In this document: positions 1-7,132 of the stretch, piece by piece | Position numbering within the stretch: position 1 is the first letter of the stretch | Layout: the number at the start of each line of letters is the position of its first letter | Origin: Tissierellales bacterium | GTDB taxonomy: Bacteria > Bacillota_A > Clostridia > Tissierellales > JASKZW01 | Assembly: GCA_030147425.1 (NCBI GenBank) | Contig: JASKZW010000030.1 | Span: forward strand, 1 to 9,047 | Direction of reading: 5' to 3' | Length of the DNA: 9,047 nt | Program-made: the position numbers and the translations under genes | The notes under the pieces: generated by a model | Databases searched by the model: none | Told to the model about the DNA's origin: nothing | The model's input: only the letters and a program-made list of their open reading frames with translations

Positions 1-1511
1 AAGAAAATGAAAGAATTGCAAAAGAGCTAAAAGACTTTAAAGAAGCCTTAACTGAGGAAGAATTAGAGGAACTTATTGAAAAAAATAAAAAACTTAAAGC
101 TTATCAAATGTCTGAGGATAGCCCTGAAGATAAGGAAACTATACCTAGACTAGGCTTAGATGATATAGAAGACGAGGTTGAAGATATTCCTCAAGAAGTT
201 ATTAAAAAAGATGAATATACCGCTTTATACCATGACATCTTTACTAGTGGTATTTCCTACTTTAGCTTTATTTTTGATAGTTCTATGATAAAGGAAGAAG
301 AATTAAAATATCTTTCTATTTTAGGACACTTGTTGGGAGATTTAGATACAGAGAATTATAGCTATGAAGATTTAGATAACCAAGTTTATATAGCTACAGG
401 TGGAATTAGCTTTGGACCTTCAGCCCACGGACATAAGTATGATGATAGCATTTATTATCCTAAATTTAATATTTCTACAAAAACAACAAAGGATAATATT
501 GAAAGAAGTATAGAGCTAATAAATGAAATAACTTTTAACACTAAGTTTGAAGATAAGAACCGTATAAAAGAATTGCTTCAACAAATGAAATCCAGGATTG
601 AAATGGGAATCTTCCAAATGGGTAATGTTGTTGCAGCTAATAGGGTAGCTTCTTATTTTTCACCTATAAGGAATTATAATGAAAAAGTTACTGGATTAGA
701 TTTCTACTGGTTCTTATCTGACCTGGTACAAAATTTTGATAAGGAAGCGGATAGTTTAATAGATAGTTTAAATAATATTTACTCAAAAATATTTAATTTA
801 AATAATCTACTTATCTCCTTTACAGGTGATAAGGCTGACTTTGATTTATTTATGGATGAAAAAGAAAACTTTATATCTAAATTAAATAAGGAAAGCTTTG
901 AAGCCGAAAAATACTCCTTTAAAGATGAAGCTAGAAATGAAGGTATTAAGTCCATGTCTAATGTTCAATATGTAGCAAAAGGATATAACTTTAGAAGATT
1001 AGGCTATGAATATACAGGAGCTATGAATGTATTAACAACCTTATTAAATGTAGACTATTTACACAATAAGGTAAGGGCCCAAGGTGGAGCTTATGGTGTA
1101 GGAATTACCATGGGAACTAGTGGAATATTAACTACTAGATCTTACAGGGACCCAAATTTAACAAATACTATTGATGTTTATAATAAAATGGGTGAATATA
1201 TCTCAGAGCTAGAGATAAATGAAGAAGACCTTACTACAAATATAATAGGAGCTATTGGAAGTATGGATTCTCCATCAACTCCTGCTGGTAAGGGAGCTAG
1301 AGCTACTAATAGATATATTAATGGAATTACTAAGGAAGAGCTTGATCAAATCAGAAAGGAAACTATAGAAACTAGCCTTGATGATTTAAAGCAGCTGGTT
1401 CCTATCTTAGAGGAAACTATGGAAAAAGAATATTTATGTGTTCTAGGTAATGACATGGTTATAGAAGAAAACAAAGACCTCTTTAAAGAAGTTAAAAACT
1501 TAAATAAATAA
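1..1511 (+). CDS. M16C family zinc metallopeptidase (PreP/insulinase type), C-terminal half, 5' end outside window
   Basis: The frame is open from the left edge; the 502 visible codons run from position 3 to a TAA at 1509-1511. The ATG at 108 is internal, because the reading continues upstream with good coding character (the residues ELKDFKEAL lie before it). Family members are about 970 residues, so roughly half is missing, including the N-terminal zinc-binding HxxEH motif, which cannot be checked. The stretch around 90-190 (KLKAYQMSEDSPE, then TIPRLGLDDI) matches the linker and start of the M16C-associated domain of presequence-protease-like enzymes. The conserved RAQGGAYG block is at 1074-1097, with Arg at 1074-1076 and Tyr at 1092-1094; in this family these C-terminal residues help hold substrate in the closed chamber. 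The fragment has no signal peptide or membrane segment. Known members degrade short unfolded peptides, probably in the cytoplasm here. It converges on the peptide transporter and is followed at once by a terminator. The family call is firm; the exact substrate is unknown. Confidence 0.9.
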   Translation, partial: ENERIAKELKDFKEALTEEELEELIEKNKKLKAYQMSEDSPEDKETIPRLGLDDIEDEVEDIPQEVIKKDEYTALYHDIFTSGISYFSFIFDSSMIKEEELKYLSILGHLLGDLDTENYSYEDLDNQVYIATGGISFGPSAHGHKYDDSIYYPKFNISTKTTKDNIERSIELINEITFNTKFEDKNRIKELLQQMKSRIEMGIFQMGNVVAANRVASYFSPIRNYNEKVTGLDFYWFLSDLVQNFDKEADSLIDSLNNIYSKIFNLNNLLISFTGDKADFDLFMDEKENFISKLNKESFEAEKYSFKDEARNEGIKSMSNVQYVAKGYNFRRLGYEYTGAMNVLTTLLNVDYLHNKVRAQGGAYGVGITMGTSGILTTRSYRDPNLTNTIDVYNKMGEYISELEINEEDLTTNIIGAIGSMDSPSTPAGKGARATNRYINGITKEELDQIRKETIETSLDDLKQLVPILEETMEKEYLCVLGNDMVIEENKDLFKEVKNLNK

Positions 1512-1512
1512 G

Positions 1513-1539
1513 AAAAAGTCCCTGAAAAGGGACTTTTTT
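1513..1539. terminator. Bidirectional intrinsic terminator between the peptidase gene and dppF
   Basis: AAAAAGTCCC (1513-1522) pairs perfectly with GGGACTTTTT (1529-1538) around the six-base loop TGAAAA. On the + strand the stem ends in a run of six T and lies two bases after the peptidase stop codon. On the - strand the complement of the leading A run gives a run of five T, so the same hairpin can also end the transporter transcript. The symmetrical A-run/T-run arrangement is typical of terminators shared by convergent genes. Confidence 0.88.
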
Positions 1540-1544
1540 ATGTA

Positions 1545-1576
1545 TTGACTAAAGGTAGTGAACTACCTTTAGTCAA
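1545..1576. repeat. Perfect 15-bp inverted repeat (hairpin) downstream of dppF
   Basis: TTGACTAAAGGTAGT (1545-1559) is followed after two bases by its exact reverse complement (1562-1576). A real hairpin would have about 14 pairs and a four-base loop. It is not a standard intrinsic terminator: on the + strand it is followed by A residues, and on the - strand by TACATAAAAAAG. It lies five bases from the bidirectional terminator, inside the likely 3' untranslated region of the transporter mRNA. It could protect that 3' end or help termination. No function is shown. Confidence 0.75.
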
Positions 1577-1605
1577 AAAAGTATATTTAAATTTATATTG
1601 CTTTA

Positions 1606-2553
1606 TTATATTAAATGACAAGCTACAAAATGTCCAGGCTCTTTCTCTAGTAATTCAGGAGCCTTTTCCTTACATACATCTTTTCTATATCTGCATCTTC
1701 CATAAAATCCACATCCTGGTTCTGGATTAATAGGGCTTGGAACATCTCCCTTTAAAACTATCCTTTCTCTTTCTAAACCTACCTTGGGAATAGGTATAGC
1801 TGACAGCAAAGCCTGAGTATAAGGATGCAATGGATTCTTAAATATAGTATTATAATCAGTAAGTTCAACAAACTTACCTAGATACATAACTGCAATCCTA
1901 TCACTTATATGTTTTACTACACTTAAATCATGGGCTATAAACATATAGGTTAAGCCTAAGTCTTCCTGCAACTCATCTAATAAGTTTAATATCTGTGCTT
2001 GAATACTAACATCTAAAGCAGATACTGGCTCATCAAGCACAATAAACTCAGGTCTTAGTATAAGGGATCTAGCTATACCAACTCTTTGCCTTCTACCCCC
2101 ATCCAGTTCATGAGGAAAAGAATTTGCTGTATTCTCCTCTAAGCCTACTAATTCCATAACCTCTTGAACTCTTTCACCTATTTTATCTTTAGGAACTACA
2201 TCCTTATTAACGTATAGTGGGTCTGCTATTAAGTCAAAGACACTTAATCTTGGATTCAAAGAAGAGTAAGGGTCTTGGAAAACTATCTGCATTTTTTTTC
2301 TCATTTCATTCATTTCTTTTCTATTATAATTTAAAATATTTTTTCCATCATAGAGTACTTCTCCACTGGTAGGTTCATGTAATCTTAATATCGCTCTACC
2401 TGCAGTAGATTTTCCACAACCTGACTCACCTACAACTCCAAGAGTCTCACCTTTATATATATCAAAGTTTAAATTGTCAACTGCATGAAGTGGTCCTTTA
2501 TTAGTATAAAAATACTTCTTTAAATTATTTATCTCAATTAAAACCTTACTCAT
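1606..2553 (-). CDS. dppF: Peptide ABC transporter ATP-binding protein, DppF/OppF type
   Basis: This 315-residue ATPase has the usual family length and should pair with DppD to drive peptide import at the inner face of the membrane. Visible motifs are Walker A GESGCGKS (42-49), Q-loop Gln93, a signature reading LDGGRRQR (150-157), Walker B ending D174-E175, the SALD D-loop and H-loop His208. The signature departs from the usual LSGGQ at two positions (Ser to Asp, Gln to Arg). The C-terminal oligopeptide-transporter extension has Cys281, Cys287, Cys294 and Cys312, in the CX5CX6C...C pattern that binds a [4Fe-4S] cluster in some relatives. The start ATG lies inside the end of dppD (8-base overlap), preceded by AAAGGAG nine bases away, so the two are translationally coupled. 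It is the last gene of the operon, 67 bases before the shared terminator. The dpp rather than opp name is a convenience; substrate cannot be read from the ATPase. Confidence 0.93.
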   Translation of the reverse strand: MSKVLIEINNLKKYFYTNKGPLHAVDNLNFDIYKGETLGVVGESGCGKSTAGRAILRLHEPTSGEVLYDGKNILNYNRKEMNEMRKKMQIVFQDPYSSLNPRLSVFDLIADPLYVNKDVVPKDKIGERVQEVMELVGLEENTANSFPHELDGGRRQRVGIARSLILRPEFIVLDEPVSALDVSIQAQILNLLDELQEDLGLTYMFIAHDLSVVKHISDRIAVMYLGKFVELTDYNTIFKNPLHPYTQALLSAIPIPKVGLERERIVLKGDVPSPINPEPGCGFYGRCRYRKDVCKEKAPELLEKEPGHFVACHLI

Positions 2554-3535
2554 TTATATCAGCTCCTTTTATATCCTTATCATATAGAAAACATGAAACA
2601 AAATGGCCTTCCTTTATTTCTATACTTTTTGGAGCTTGTTTTTTACATATTTCCATACACTCAGGGCATCTTGGATGAAACCTACATCCTGTAGGAAGAT
2701 TAGAGGGATCAGGCGGTGTACCCGCAATTACAGATAGCTTTTCCACATCCTCATCTAAGCTAGGTATAGAATTAAATAAACCTACTGTATATGGATGTAA
2801 TGGGTTTTCATACAATTCCTTTACATCTGCATACTCTATAGATGTACCTGCATACATAATAGCTACATAGTCACAAATTTCTGCAACTACACCTAAATCA
2901 TGTGTTATAAGTAATATAGATGTTTTGTATTTATCTTTTAATTCTTTCATTAATTCCAAAACTTGAGCTTGAATTGTCACGTCTAAAGCAGTAGTCGGCT
3001 CATCAGCTATTATTAACTTTGGATTACAAGCTAGAGCCATAGCTATTACAACTCTCTGTTTCATTCCACCACTAAACTGATGAGGATAGTCATCAAATCT
3101 TTCCTTCTTTATGCCTACAACTTCCAACATTTCTTCTGATTTTTTTCTTATTTCACTCTTAGGAATATCTTGGTGAAGCTCTACAACCTCTGCTATCTGT
3201 TTTCCTACTGTCATAATCGGATTTAAAGATGTCATAGGATCTTGGAAAATCATTGAAATTTTATTTCCACGTATATCTGTCATCTCTTTTTCGGTCTTTT
3301 TCAGAATGTCTCCATCCTCAAATAGTATTTTCCCCTCCGTTATTTCTCCTGGAGGATTTGGAATTAAATTCATAATACTTAAGGCCGTTGTGGTTTTGCC
3401 TGCACCTGTTTCTCCTACAAAACCTAAAGTTTCTCCCTTCCTAATCATTAAATCTAAATTATTAACTGCTTTAAAATTTCCATCATCTGTATTATATTGT
3501 ACACTTAGATTCTTTATTTTTAATAATTCTTCCAT
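2546..3535 (-). CDS. dppD: Peptide ABC transporter ATP-binding protein, DppD/OppD type
   Basis: This 329-residue protein is the second nucleotide-binding subunit of the importer. Motifs are canonical: Walker A GETGAGKT (41-48), Q-loop Gln98, signature FSGGMKQR (154-161), Walker B LIIADEP (174-180), D-loop TALD and H-loop His212. The C-terminal extension includes the NPLHPYT motif (244-250) and GCRFHPRCPECMEIC, with Cys284, Cys290, Cys297 and a fourth at Cys315 (Cys293 is extra). That pattern matches the [4Fe-4S] site described for DppD proteins of anaerobes; presence of the cluster is inferred. The start ATG has AAGGAGG seven bases upstream, and the dppC stop codon overlaps this ribosome binding site, leaving only 12 bases between the genes. 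Its intact signature contrasts with the altered one in DppF, so the two ATP sites of the heterodimer may be unequal. Confidence 0.94.
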   Translation of the reverse strand: MEELLKIKNLSVQYNTDDGNFKAVNNLDLMIRKGETLGFVGETGAGKTTTALSIMNLIPNPPGEITEGKILFEDGDILKKTEKEMTDIRGNKISMIFQDPMTSLNPIMTVGKQIAEVVELHQDIPKSEIRKKSEEMLEVVGIKKERFDDYPHQFSGGMKQRVVIAMALACNPKLIIADEPTTALDVTIQAQVLELMKELKDKYKTSILLITHDLGVVAEICDYVAIMYAGTSIEYADVKELYENPLHPYTVGLFNSIPSLDEDVEKLSVIAGTPPDPSNLPTGCRFHPRCPECMEICKKQAPKSIEIKEGHFVSCFLYDKDIKGADINE

Positions 3536-3547
3536 TTATAATCCTCC

Positions 3548-4429
3548 TTACTGTTTCAATTTTGGGTCTAAAGCATCTCTTAGTCCATCTCCTAAAACAT
3601 TAAGTGCAAGTATAGTTATCATTATTGCTAAACCTGGAAACATTGTCATATGTGGATAGTCTCTTATATAAGCCCTACCACCTGACAACATAGCTCCCCA
3701 TTCTGGAGTTGGTGGCTCTAAACCTAACCCGATGAAACTTAAACCTGCCGCATTTATAATAGCGTATGCTACACCTAATGTAGCTTGAACTATTATAGGA
3801 GCTAAACAGTTTGGAATTATATGCTTGGTGATTATCCTAAAATCTGATGACCCATTTGATCTAGCAGCTTCGACAAATTCATTATCTTTTATTGCTAAAA
3901 CAGATGATCTTACTATTTTTGCATATCCTGGAATTGATGCCAGTCCAACTGCGATCATTAAGTTTGATAGACCTGGTTCTAGTACTGCCATAATTGCTAT
4001 TGCCATTAATATATCTGGTAATGATTGGAGTATATCTATAAACCTCATAAGAATCATGTCTACCTTTCCACCATAAAACCCTGCTAATGATCCTAATAAT
4101 ACTCCTAAGACTAAGGCTATACCAACTGAAATAAAACCTACTTGCAAAGATATTCTAGAACCATAAACTATTCTACTAAAAATATCTCTACCTAGTTCAT
4201 CTGTACCAAATAAATGCTCCCTACTAGGTTTTGCAAACTGATTATCTAAATTATTAGTTTCATAACCATATGGCGCTATAACATCAGCAAATATTGCTGT
4301 TAATACTAAAATTATAATAACAACCAAACCGAACATGGCTAACTTATTTTTTTTCATTCTATGAAATATTTCTTTAAACTTCCTAGAAGCATTACTTTTT
4401 CTCTCTATACCTTTTTTATTTGTCATCAT
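3548..4429 (-). CDS. dppC: Peptide ABC transporter permease, DppC/OppC type
   Basis: This 293-residue inner-membrane subunit forms half of the translocation path with DppB. A basic N-terminus (to about residue 30) is followed by a membrane segment at about 31-52, typical of the OppC N-terminal domain. Next come the conserved FGTDELGRDIFSR block (74-86) and about five more hydrophobic segments. The cytoplasmic coupling loop is the classic EAA motif, with E187-A188-A189, Gly193 and IIPN near 204-207, which docks onto an ATPase. The C-terminus NVLGDGLRDALDPK is typical. Two ATG codons stand in tandem at 4429 and 4426. The AAAGGAGG at 4435-4442 is five bases from the first and eight from the second, so the second may be used; the difference is one residue. 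It lies 28 bases after dppB with no terminator between. Confidence 0.94.
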   Translation of the reverse strand: MMTNKKGIERKSNASRKFKEIFHRMKKNKLAMFGLVVIIILVLTAIFADVIAPYGYETNNLDNQFAKPSREHLFGTDELGRDIFSRIVYGSRISLQVGFISVGIALVLGVLLGSLAGFYGGKVDMILMRFIDILQSLPDILMAIAIMAVLEPGLSNLMIAVGLASIPGYAKIVRSSVLAIKDNEFVEAARSNGSSDFRIITKHIIPNCLAPIIVQATLGVAYAIINAAGLSFIGLGLEPPTPEWGAMLSGGRAYIRDYPHMTMFPGLAIMITILALNVLGDGLRDALDPKLKQ

Positions 4430-4457
4430 TACTACCTCCTTTGATTATAATTATTTG

Positions 4458-5387
4458 TTATGAGAACTTAGACTTAATTCTAGGATCTATAAATCCGTAT
4501 AATAAGTCTACAATCAAGTTTACTATTGAGAAAGCAATAGCCACAAATAATATACAACCAAGTACCATAGGAGTATCTCTCATCTTAATAGAATCTACCA
4601 TTAATCGGCCTACTCCCGGTATAGAAAATACTACTTCTGTCATTACAGCTCCACCTAAAAGCTGACCAAACTGCGTACCTATTGTAGTTAATATTGGTAT
4701 TAATGCATTGCCTAAAGCATGCCTTAATACTACAGTTTTTCTTTTTTGTCCTTTTGCTAAAGCTGTTCTAATATAATCAGACCTTATAACTTCCAACATA
4801 CTTGATCTAGTCATTCTAGTGATTACTGAAACAGATTGAGCTCCTAATGAAACTGATGGTAGAATCATTTGCGGAAATGTTTCAAAACCTGATGGTGGAA
4901 GCCACCCAAGTTTTACTGAAAATAACAAAATCAATAGAAGTCCTAGCCAGAATACTGGCATACATATACCTAATAAGGCAAATACCATAGTTATATTATC
5001 GAATAGAGAATATTGTTTGACAGCTGATATTATACCTATAGGAATTCCTAAAACTACAGCTATAGTTATGGATAGAAATGCTAATTTAACTGTATAGCCA
5101 ACTCTAGAAGATATTTCGTCCACTACTGGTGTTTTTGAAATATATGATGTACCTAAATCTTGATGAATAACCATATCTTTCACAAATCTTCCATACCTAA
5201 CTAGGAAGGGGTCATTTAATCCCAACTCTTCCTCGAGTTTTTCAACTTCCTCTTGTGAAGCATTCACACCTAATATTGTTCTTGCAGGACTACCTGAACT
5301 TAATTCAAGTAGTCCAAAAACAACAAAGGTAACACCTAATATAACAGGAATAAGCCATAATATTCTCTTAAAAACATATTTTTTCAT
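4458..5387 (-). CDS. dppB: Peptide ABC transporter permease, DppB/OppB type
   Basis: This 309-residue membrane subunit is the partner of DppC. It starts MKKYVFKRI with a first membrane helix at about 9-28. An extracellular region with the LGLNDPFLVRYGRF block follows, then helices at about 97-121, 131-157, 225-250 and 275-300, and the conserved FSIPGVGRL motif near 244-252. The EAA-like coupling loop reads RTALAKG (197-203) followed by LRHALGNALIP, normal for DppB. An in-frame ATG two codons upstream (5393) is only one base from the GGAG at 5395-5398. The ATG at 5387 is seven bases away and gives the usual N-terminus, so I chose 5387. It lies 36 bases after the binding-protein gene, with no hairpin between them that would lower its expression. 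Confidence 0.94.
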   Translation of the reverse strand: MKKYVFKRILWLIPVILGVTFVVFGLLELSSGSPARTILGVNASQEEVEKLEEELGLNDPFLVRYGRFVKDMVIHQDLGTSYISKTPVVDEISSRVGYTVKLAFLSITIAVVLGIPIGIISAVKQYSLFDNITMVFALLGICMPVFWLGLLLILLFSVKLGWLPPSGFETFPQMILPSVSLGAQSVSVITRMTRSSMLEVIRSDYIRTALAKGQKRKTVVLRHALGNALIPILTTIGTQFGQLLGGAVMTEVVFSIPGVGRLMVDSIKMRDTPMVLGCILFVAIAFSIVNLIVDLLYGFIDPRIKSKFS

Positions 5388-5393
5388 ATTCAT

Positions 5394-5401
5394 ACTCCTT
5401 T
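5394..5401 (-). promoter_or_regulatory. Ribosome binding site that decides the dppB start
   Basis: The - strand reads AAAGGAGT just upstream of two in-frame ATG codons. GGAG is one base from the ATG at 5391-5393, too close for initiation, and seven bases from the ATG at 5385-5387, which is ideal. The site therefore supports the shorter DppB. Confidence 0.8.
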
Positions 5402-5423
5402 CAATAGATAACTTATATTTCTT

Positions 5424-6956
5424 CTATTCCTGATCTGTTCTTTTTACCTTGTAAAATCTATGATAACCGAAAGGTGTAAATTCTATATTTTCTATATTTG
5501 ATCTAGCTCCTATAAGAATCTCACTGTTGTGGATAAATATTGTAGGAACTAACTCCATTATTCTTTCTTGTAATTCAACATACATGGCTTCTCTCTCTTT
5601 CTCATCTAATGTTCTTCTACCTTCTTCTATTAACTGGTCACACTTCTCATCTTTAAAGAAAGTATAGTTTCCTCCTGGACCTGCCATTGATGAATGGAAA
5701 CAAGGATAAACAACCATATCTGGGTCTGGTGAGTCAGATATCCAAGCCATTATATACATCTCTTGATTACCCTTTTCTAAAGTTTCAATAAATGCACTCC
5801 ACTCTAATACGTCTATAGATACATCTATACCAACTTCTCTTAACTGTTCCTTAATTATGGTAGCTGCATCTATCCTTTCCTGTCTTTCATTTGTAGTTAT
5901 GCTACAAGAAAAACCATCCTTAAAACCTGCTTCTTCTAGTAATTTTTTAGCTTTTTCAACATCTCTTTTCCTAGGTTCATTTTGATCTGCTATAGAATAT
6001 TTCAATGTTGAAGTATAAGGTGCTGTCGCAGTTACTCCAGTACCTTTCCAAACTGCATTTGCTACTGACTCTAGATCTATAGCATAGGAAATTGCTTCTC
6101 TAACTTTTGGGTCATTGAAAGGTTCTTTCTCTGTATTTATTCCCATAAAAGTTGTACCATAGTCTTTAATTTTATATAGCTCTAGCTCATCGTTTTCTTC
6201 AACCTTCTTAACATCACTTGGAGTTATATCCATAGCTATATCTACGCCACCTGTTTCTAGTTCAATTAGTCTACTGTTACCTTCTGGAATTATTCTAAAT
6301 TCAAGTTTTTCAAATTCAGGTTTCTCTCCATGATAATCCTCAAACCTATCTAAAATAACATTGTGTGATTTAGTCCAACTAACATACTTGAAAGGTCCTG
6401 TTCCTACTGGATTAGTTGCAAAATTATCTCCGTGTTTTTCAACTGCATCCTTACTTACTATAAAAGCACTTGGATGACAAAGAGCTGCTATTATACCTGC
6501 ATATGGTTGTTTTAACTTAAACTGAAAAGTATAATCATCTGGAGTTTCTAAAGTATTTGGATCAATATCTGCAAATATATGTGCTACAGCTGGAGATGCT
6601 AATGCTCTTTCAAAACTAAACTTAACATCCTCTGATGTCATTTCTGTACCATCATGGAACTTAACTCCTTCTTTAAGCTTAAAAATATAAGTATCATCTT
6701 TTATTTCATAACTTTCTGCCAAAGCTTCCGTGATATTTCCATCTTGATCAATCTCAACTAACCCATCATAGATTTGAGACATAACATTTGCTGCGAAAGA
6801 GTCATTTTGTGCTGATGGATCCAAAGTAGTAGCATCACTTGAAGTTGCTACAACCAACTTGTTAGTTTTATCTACTCCTCCTTTACCGCCACACCCTGTT
6901 AGGAATATAACTAATACTAAAAACACACTTATAACTTTAAAATTTTTACTTTTCAT
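5424..6956 (-). CDS. Peptide-binding lipoprotein of the ABC transporter (SBP family 5, DppA/OppA type)
   Basis: This 510-residue extracellular receptor is the first gene of the operon. The N-terminus is a lipoprotein signal: MKSKNFK, a hydrophobic stretch (8-19) and the lipobox LTGC with Cys22, to be lipidated and anchored to the outer face of the membrane. The mature part has the family 5 signature at about 88-119: DTYIFKLKEGVKFHDG, then the SEDVKFSFERA element. Later blocks are GTGPFKYVSW, REAISYAIDLE in the second lobe and the C-terminal region around EREAMYVELQERI. The length is typical. Family members bind di- or oligopeptides, and some bind nickel, haem or glutathione; ligand type cannot be read here, but peptides are the default given the DppBCDF neighbours. 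The start ATG follows AAAGGGGGAGG closely, and no other in-frame start is near. It is the closest gene to the candidate promoter and CodY-like sites upstream. Confidence 0.93.
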   Translation of the reverse strand: MKSKNFKVISVFLVLVIFLTGCGGKGGVDKTNKLVVATSSDATTLDPSAQNDSFAANVMSQIYDGLVEIDQDGNITEALAESYEIKDDTYIFKLKEGVKFHDGTEMTSEDVKFSFERALASPAVAHIFADIDPNTLETPDDYTFQFKLKQPYAGIIAALCHPSAFIVSKDAVEKHGDNFATNPVGTGPFKYVSWTKSHNVILDRFEDYHGEKPEFEKLEFRIIPEGNSRLIELETGGVDIAMDITPSDVKKVEENDELELYKIKDYGTTFMGINTEKEPFNDPKVREAISYAIDLESVANAVWKGTGVTATAPYTSTLKYSIADQNEPRKRDVEKAKKLLEEAGFKDGFSCSITTNERQERIDAATIIKEQLREVGIDVSIDVLEWSAFIETLEKGNQEMYIMAWISDSPDPDMVVYPCFHSSMAGPGGNYTFFKDEKCDQLIEEGRRTLDEKEREAMYVELQERIMELVPTIFIHNSEILIGARSNIENIEFTPFGYHRFYKVKRTDQE

Positions 6957-6975
6957 AATCCTCCCCCTTTGTTAG

Positions 6976-6990
6976 AATATTCAGTTAATT
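6976..6990. promoter_or_regulatory. CodY-box-like sequence in the leader next to the ribosome binding site
   Basis: AATATTCAGTTAATT matches the CodY consensus AATTTTCWGAAAATT at 12 of 15 positions by my count, keeping the central CAG. It lies in the predicted 5' untranslated region, nine bases before the G-rich ribosome binding site of the binding-protein gene. Alone it is weak in such AT-rich DNA; the better match at 7083-7097 adds some support. Confidence 0.3.
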
Positions 6991-7082
6991 AAATTTGGAT
7001 AAAAAAATAATCGCTGCTGACATGCTAGAAATATTAGTATTTGTATAAATATCTTTTAGAAATGTTTTTTATAATATATTTT

Positions 7083-7097
7083 AATATTCTGATAATT
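7083..7097. promoter_or_regulatory. Candidate CodY box overlapping the transporter promoter
   Basis: The - strand reads AATTATCAGAATATT, matching 13 of 15 positions of the CodY consensus AATTTTCWGAAAATT. The two mismatches are symmetrical, so the site remains a good inverted repeat around CAG. It overlaps the end of the proposed -10 element and the expected start point (near 7088), a position that would block RNA polymerase. CodY repression of peptide transporter operons in response to branched-chain amino acids and GTP is well known in Firmicutes. Whether this organism encodes CodY cannot be seen in the window. Confidence 0.5.
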
Positions 7098-7123
7098 TTA
7101 GATTTGAATCTGTGATATAACAA
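7095..7123 (-). promoter_or_regulatory. Candidate sigma-A type promoter of the transporter operon
   Basis: On the - strand TTGTTA (7118-7123) and TAAAAT (7095-7100) are separated by 17 bases, matching the -35 and -10 consensus at 4 and 5 of 6 positions. Transcription would begin near 7088, giving a leader of about 130 bases before the binding-protein ATG. AT-rich DNA yields chance promoters, but the optimal spacing and the overlap with a palindrome and a CodY-like box make this the best candidate upstream of the operon. Confidence 0.45.
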
Positions 7124-7132
7124 GCTTGTTAT
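7117..7132. repeat. Perfect 16-bp palindrome over the -35 element (possible operator)
   Basis: ATAACAAGCTTGTTAT is its own exact reverse complement and covers the candidate -35 TTGTTA. Size, symmetry and position fit a binding site for a dimeric regulator. A half-site-like TTGTTATT at 7126-7133 recurs at 7149-7156, 23 bases away. I cannot assign a regulator family. Confidence 0.5.

Noticed and set aside
1545..1730. Open + strand frame of 61 codons
   Set aside because: It starts inside the inverted repeat, has no ribosome binding site, and most of it is antisense to the end of dppF. The peptide resembles no family.
3306..3659. Open + strand frame of 117 codons antisense to dppD and dppC
   Set aside because: It is the mirror of strongly conserved coding sequence, spans two real genes and has no ribosome binding site.
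3825..4665. Two open + strand frames (3825-4076 and 4420-4665) antisense to dppC and dppB
   Set aside because: Both oppose well-recognised permease genes and have low-complexity compositions typical of antisense frames.
5388..5423. Gap after the binding-protein gene, checked for an attenuating hairpin
   Set aside because: Such hairpins often raise binding-protein levels over the permeases, but no stem of useful length is present here.
1..6956. A functional unit of the M16C peptidase with the peptide transporter
   Set aside because: The genes are convergent with separate transcripts and a shared terminator, so nothing beyond proximity and a common substrate class links them.
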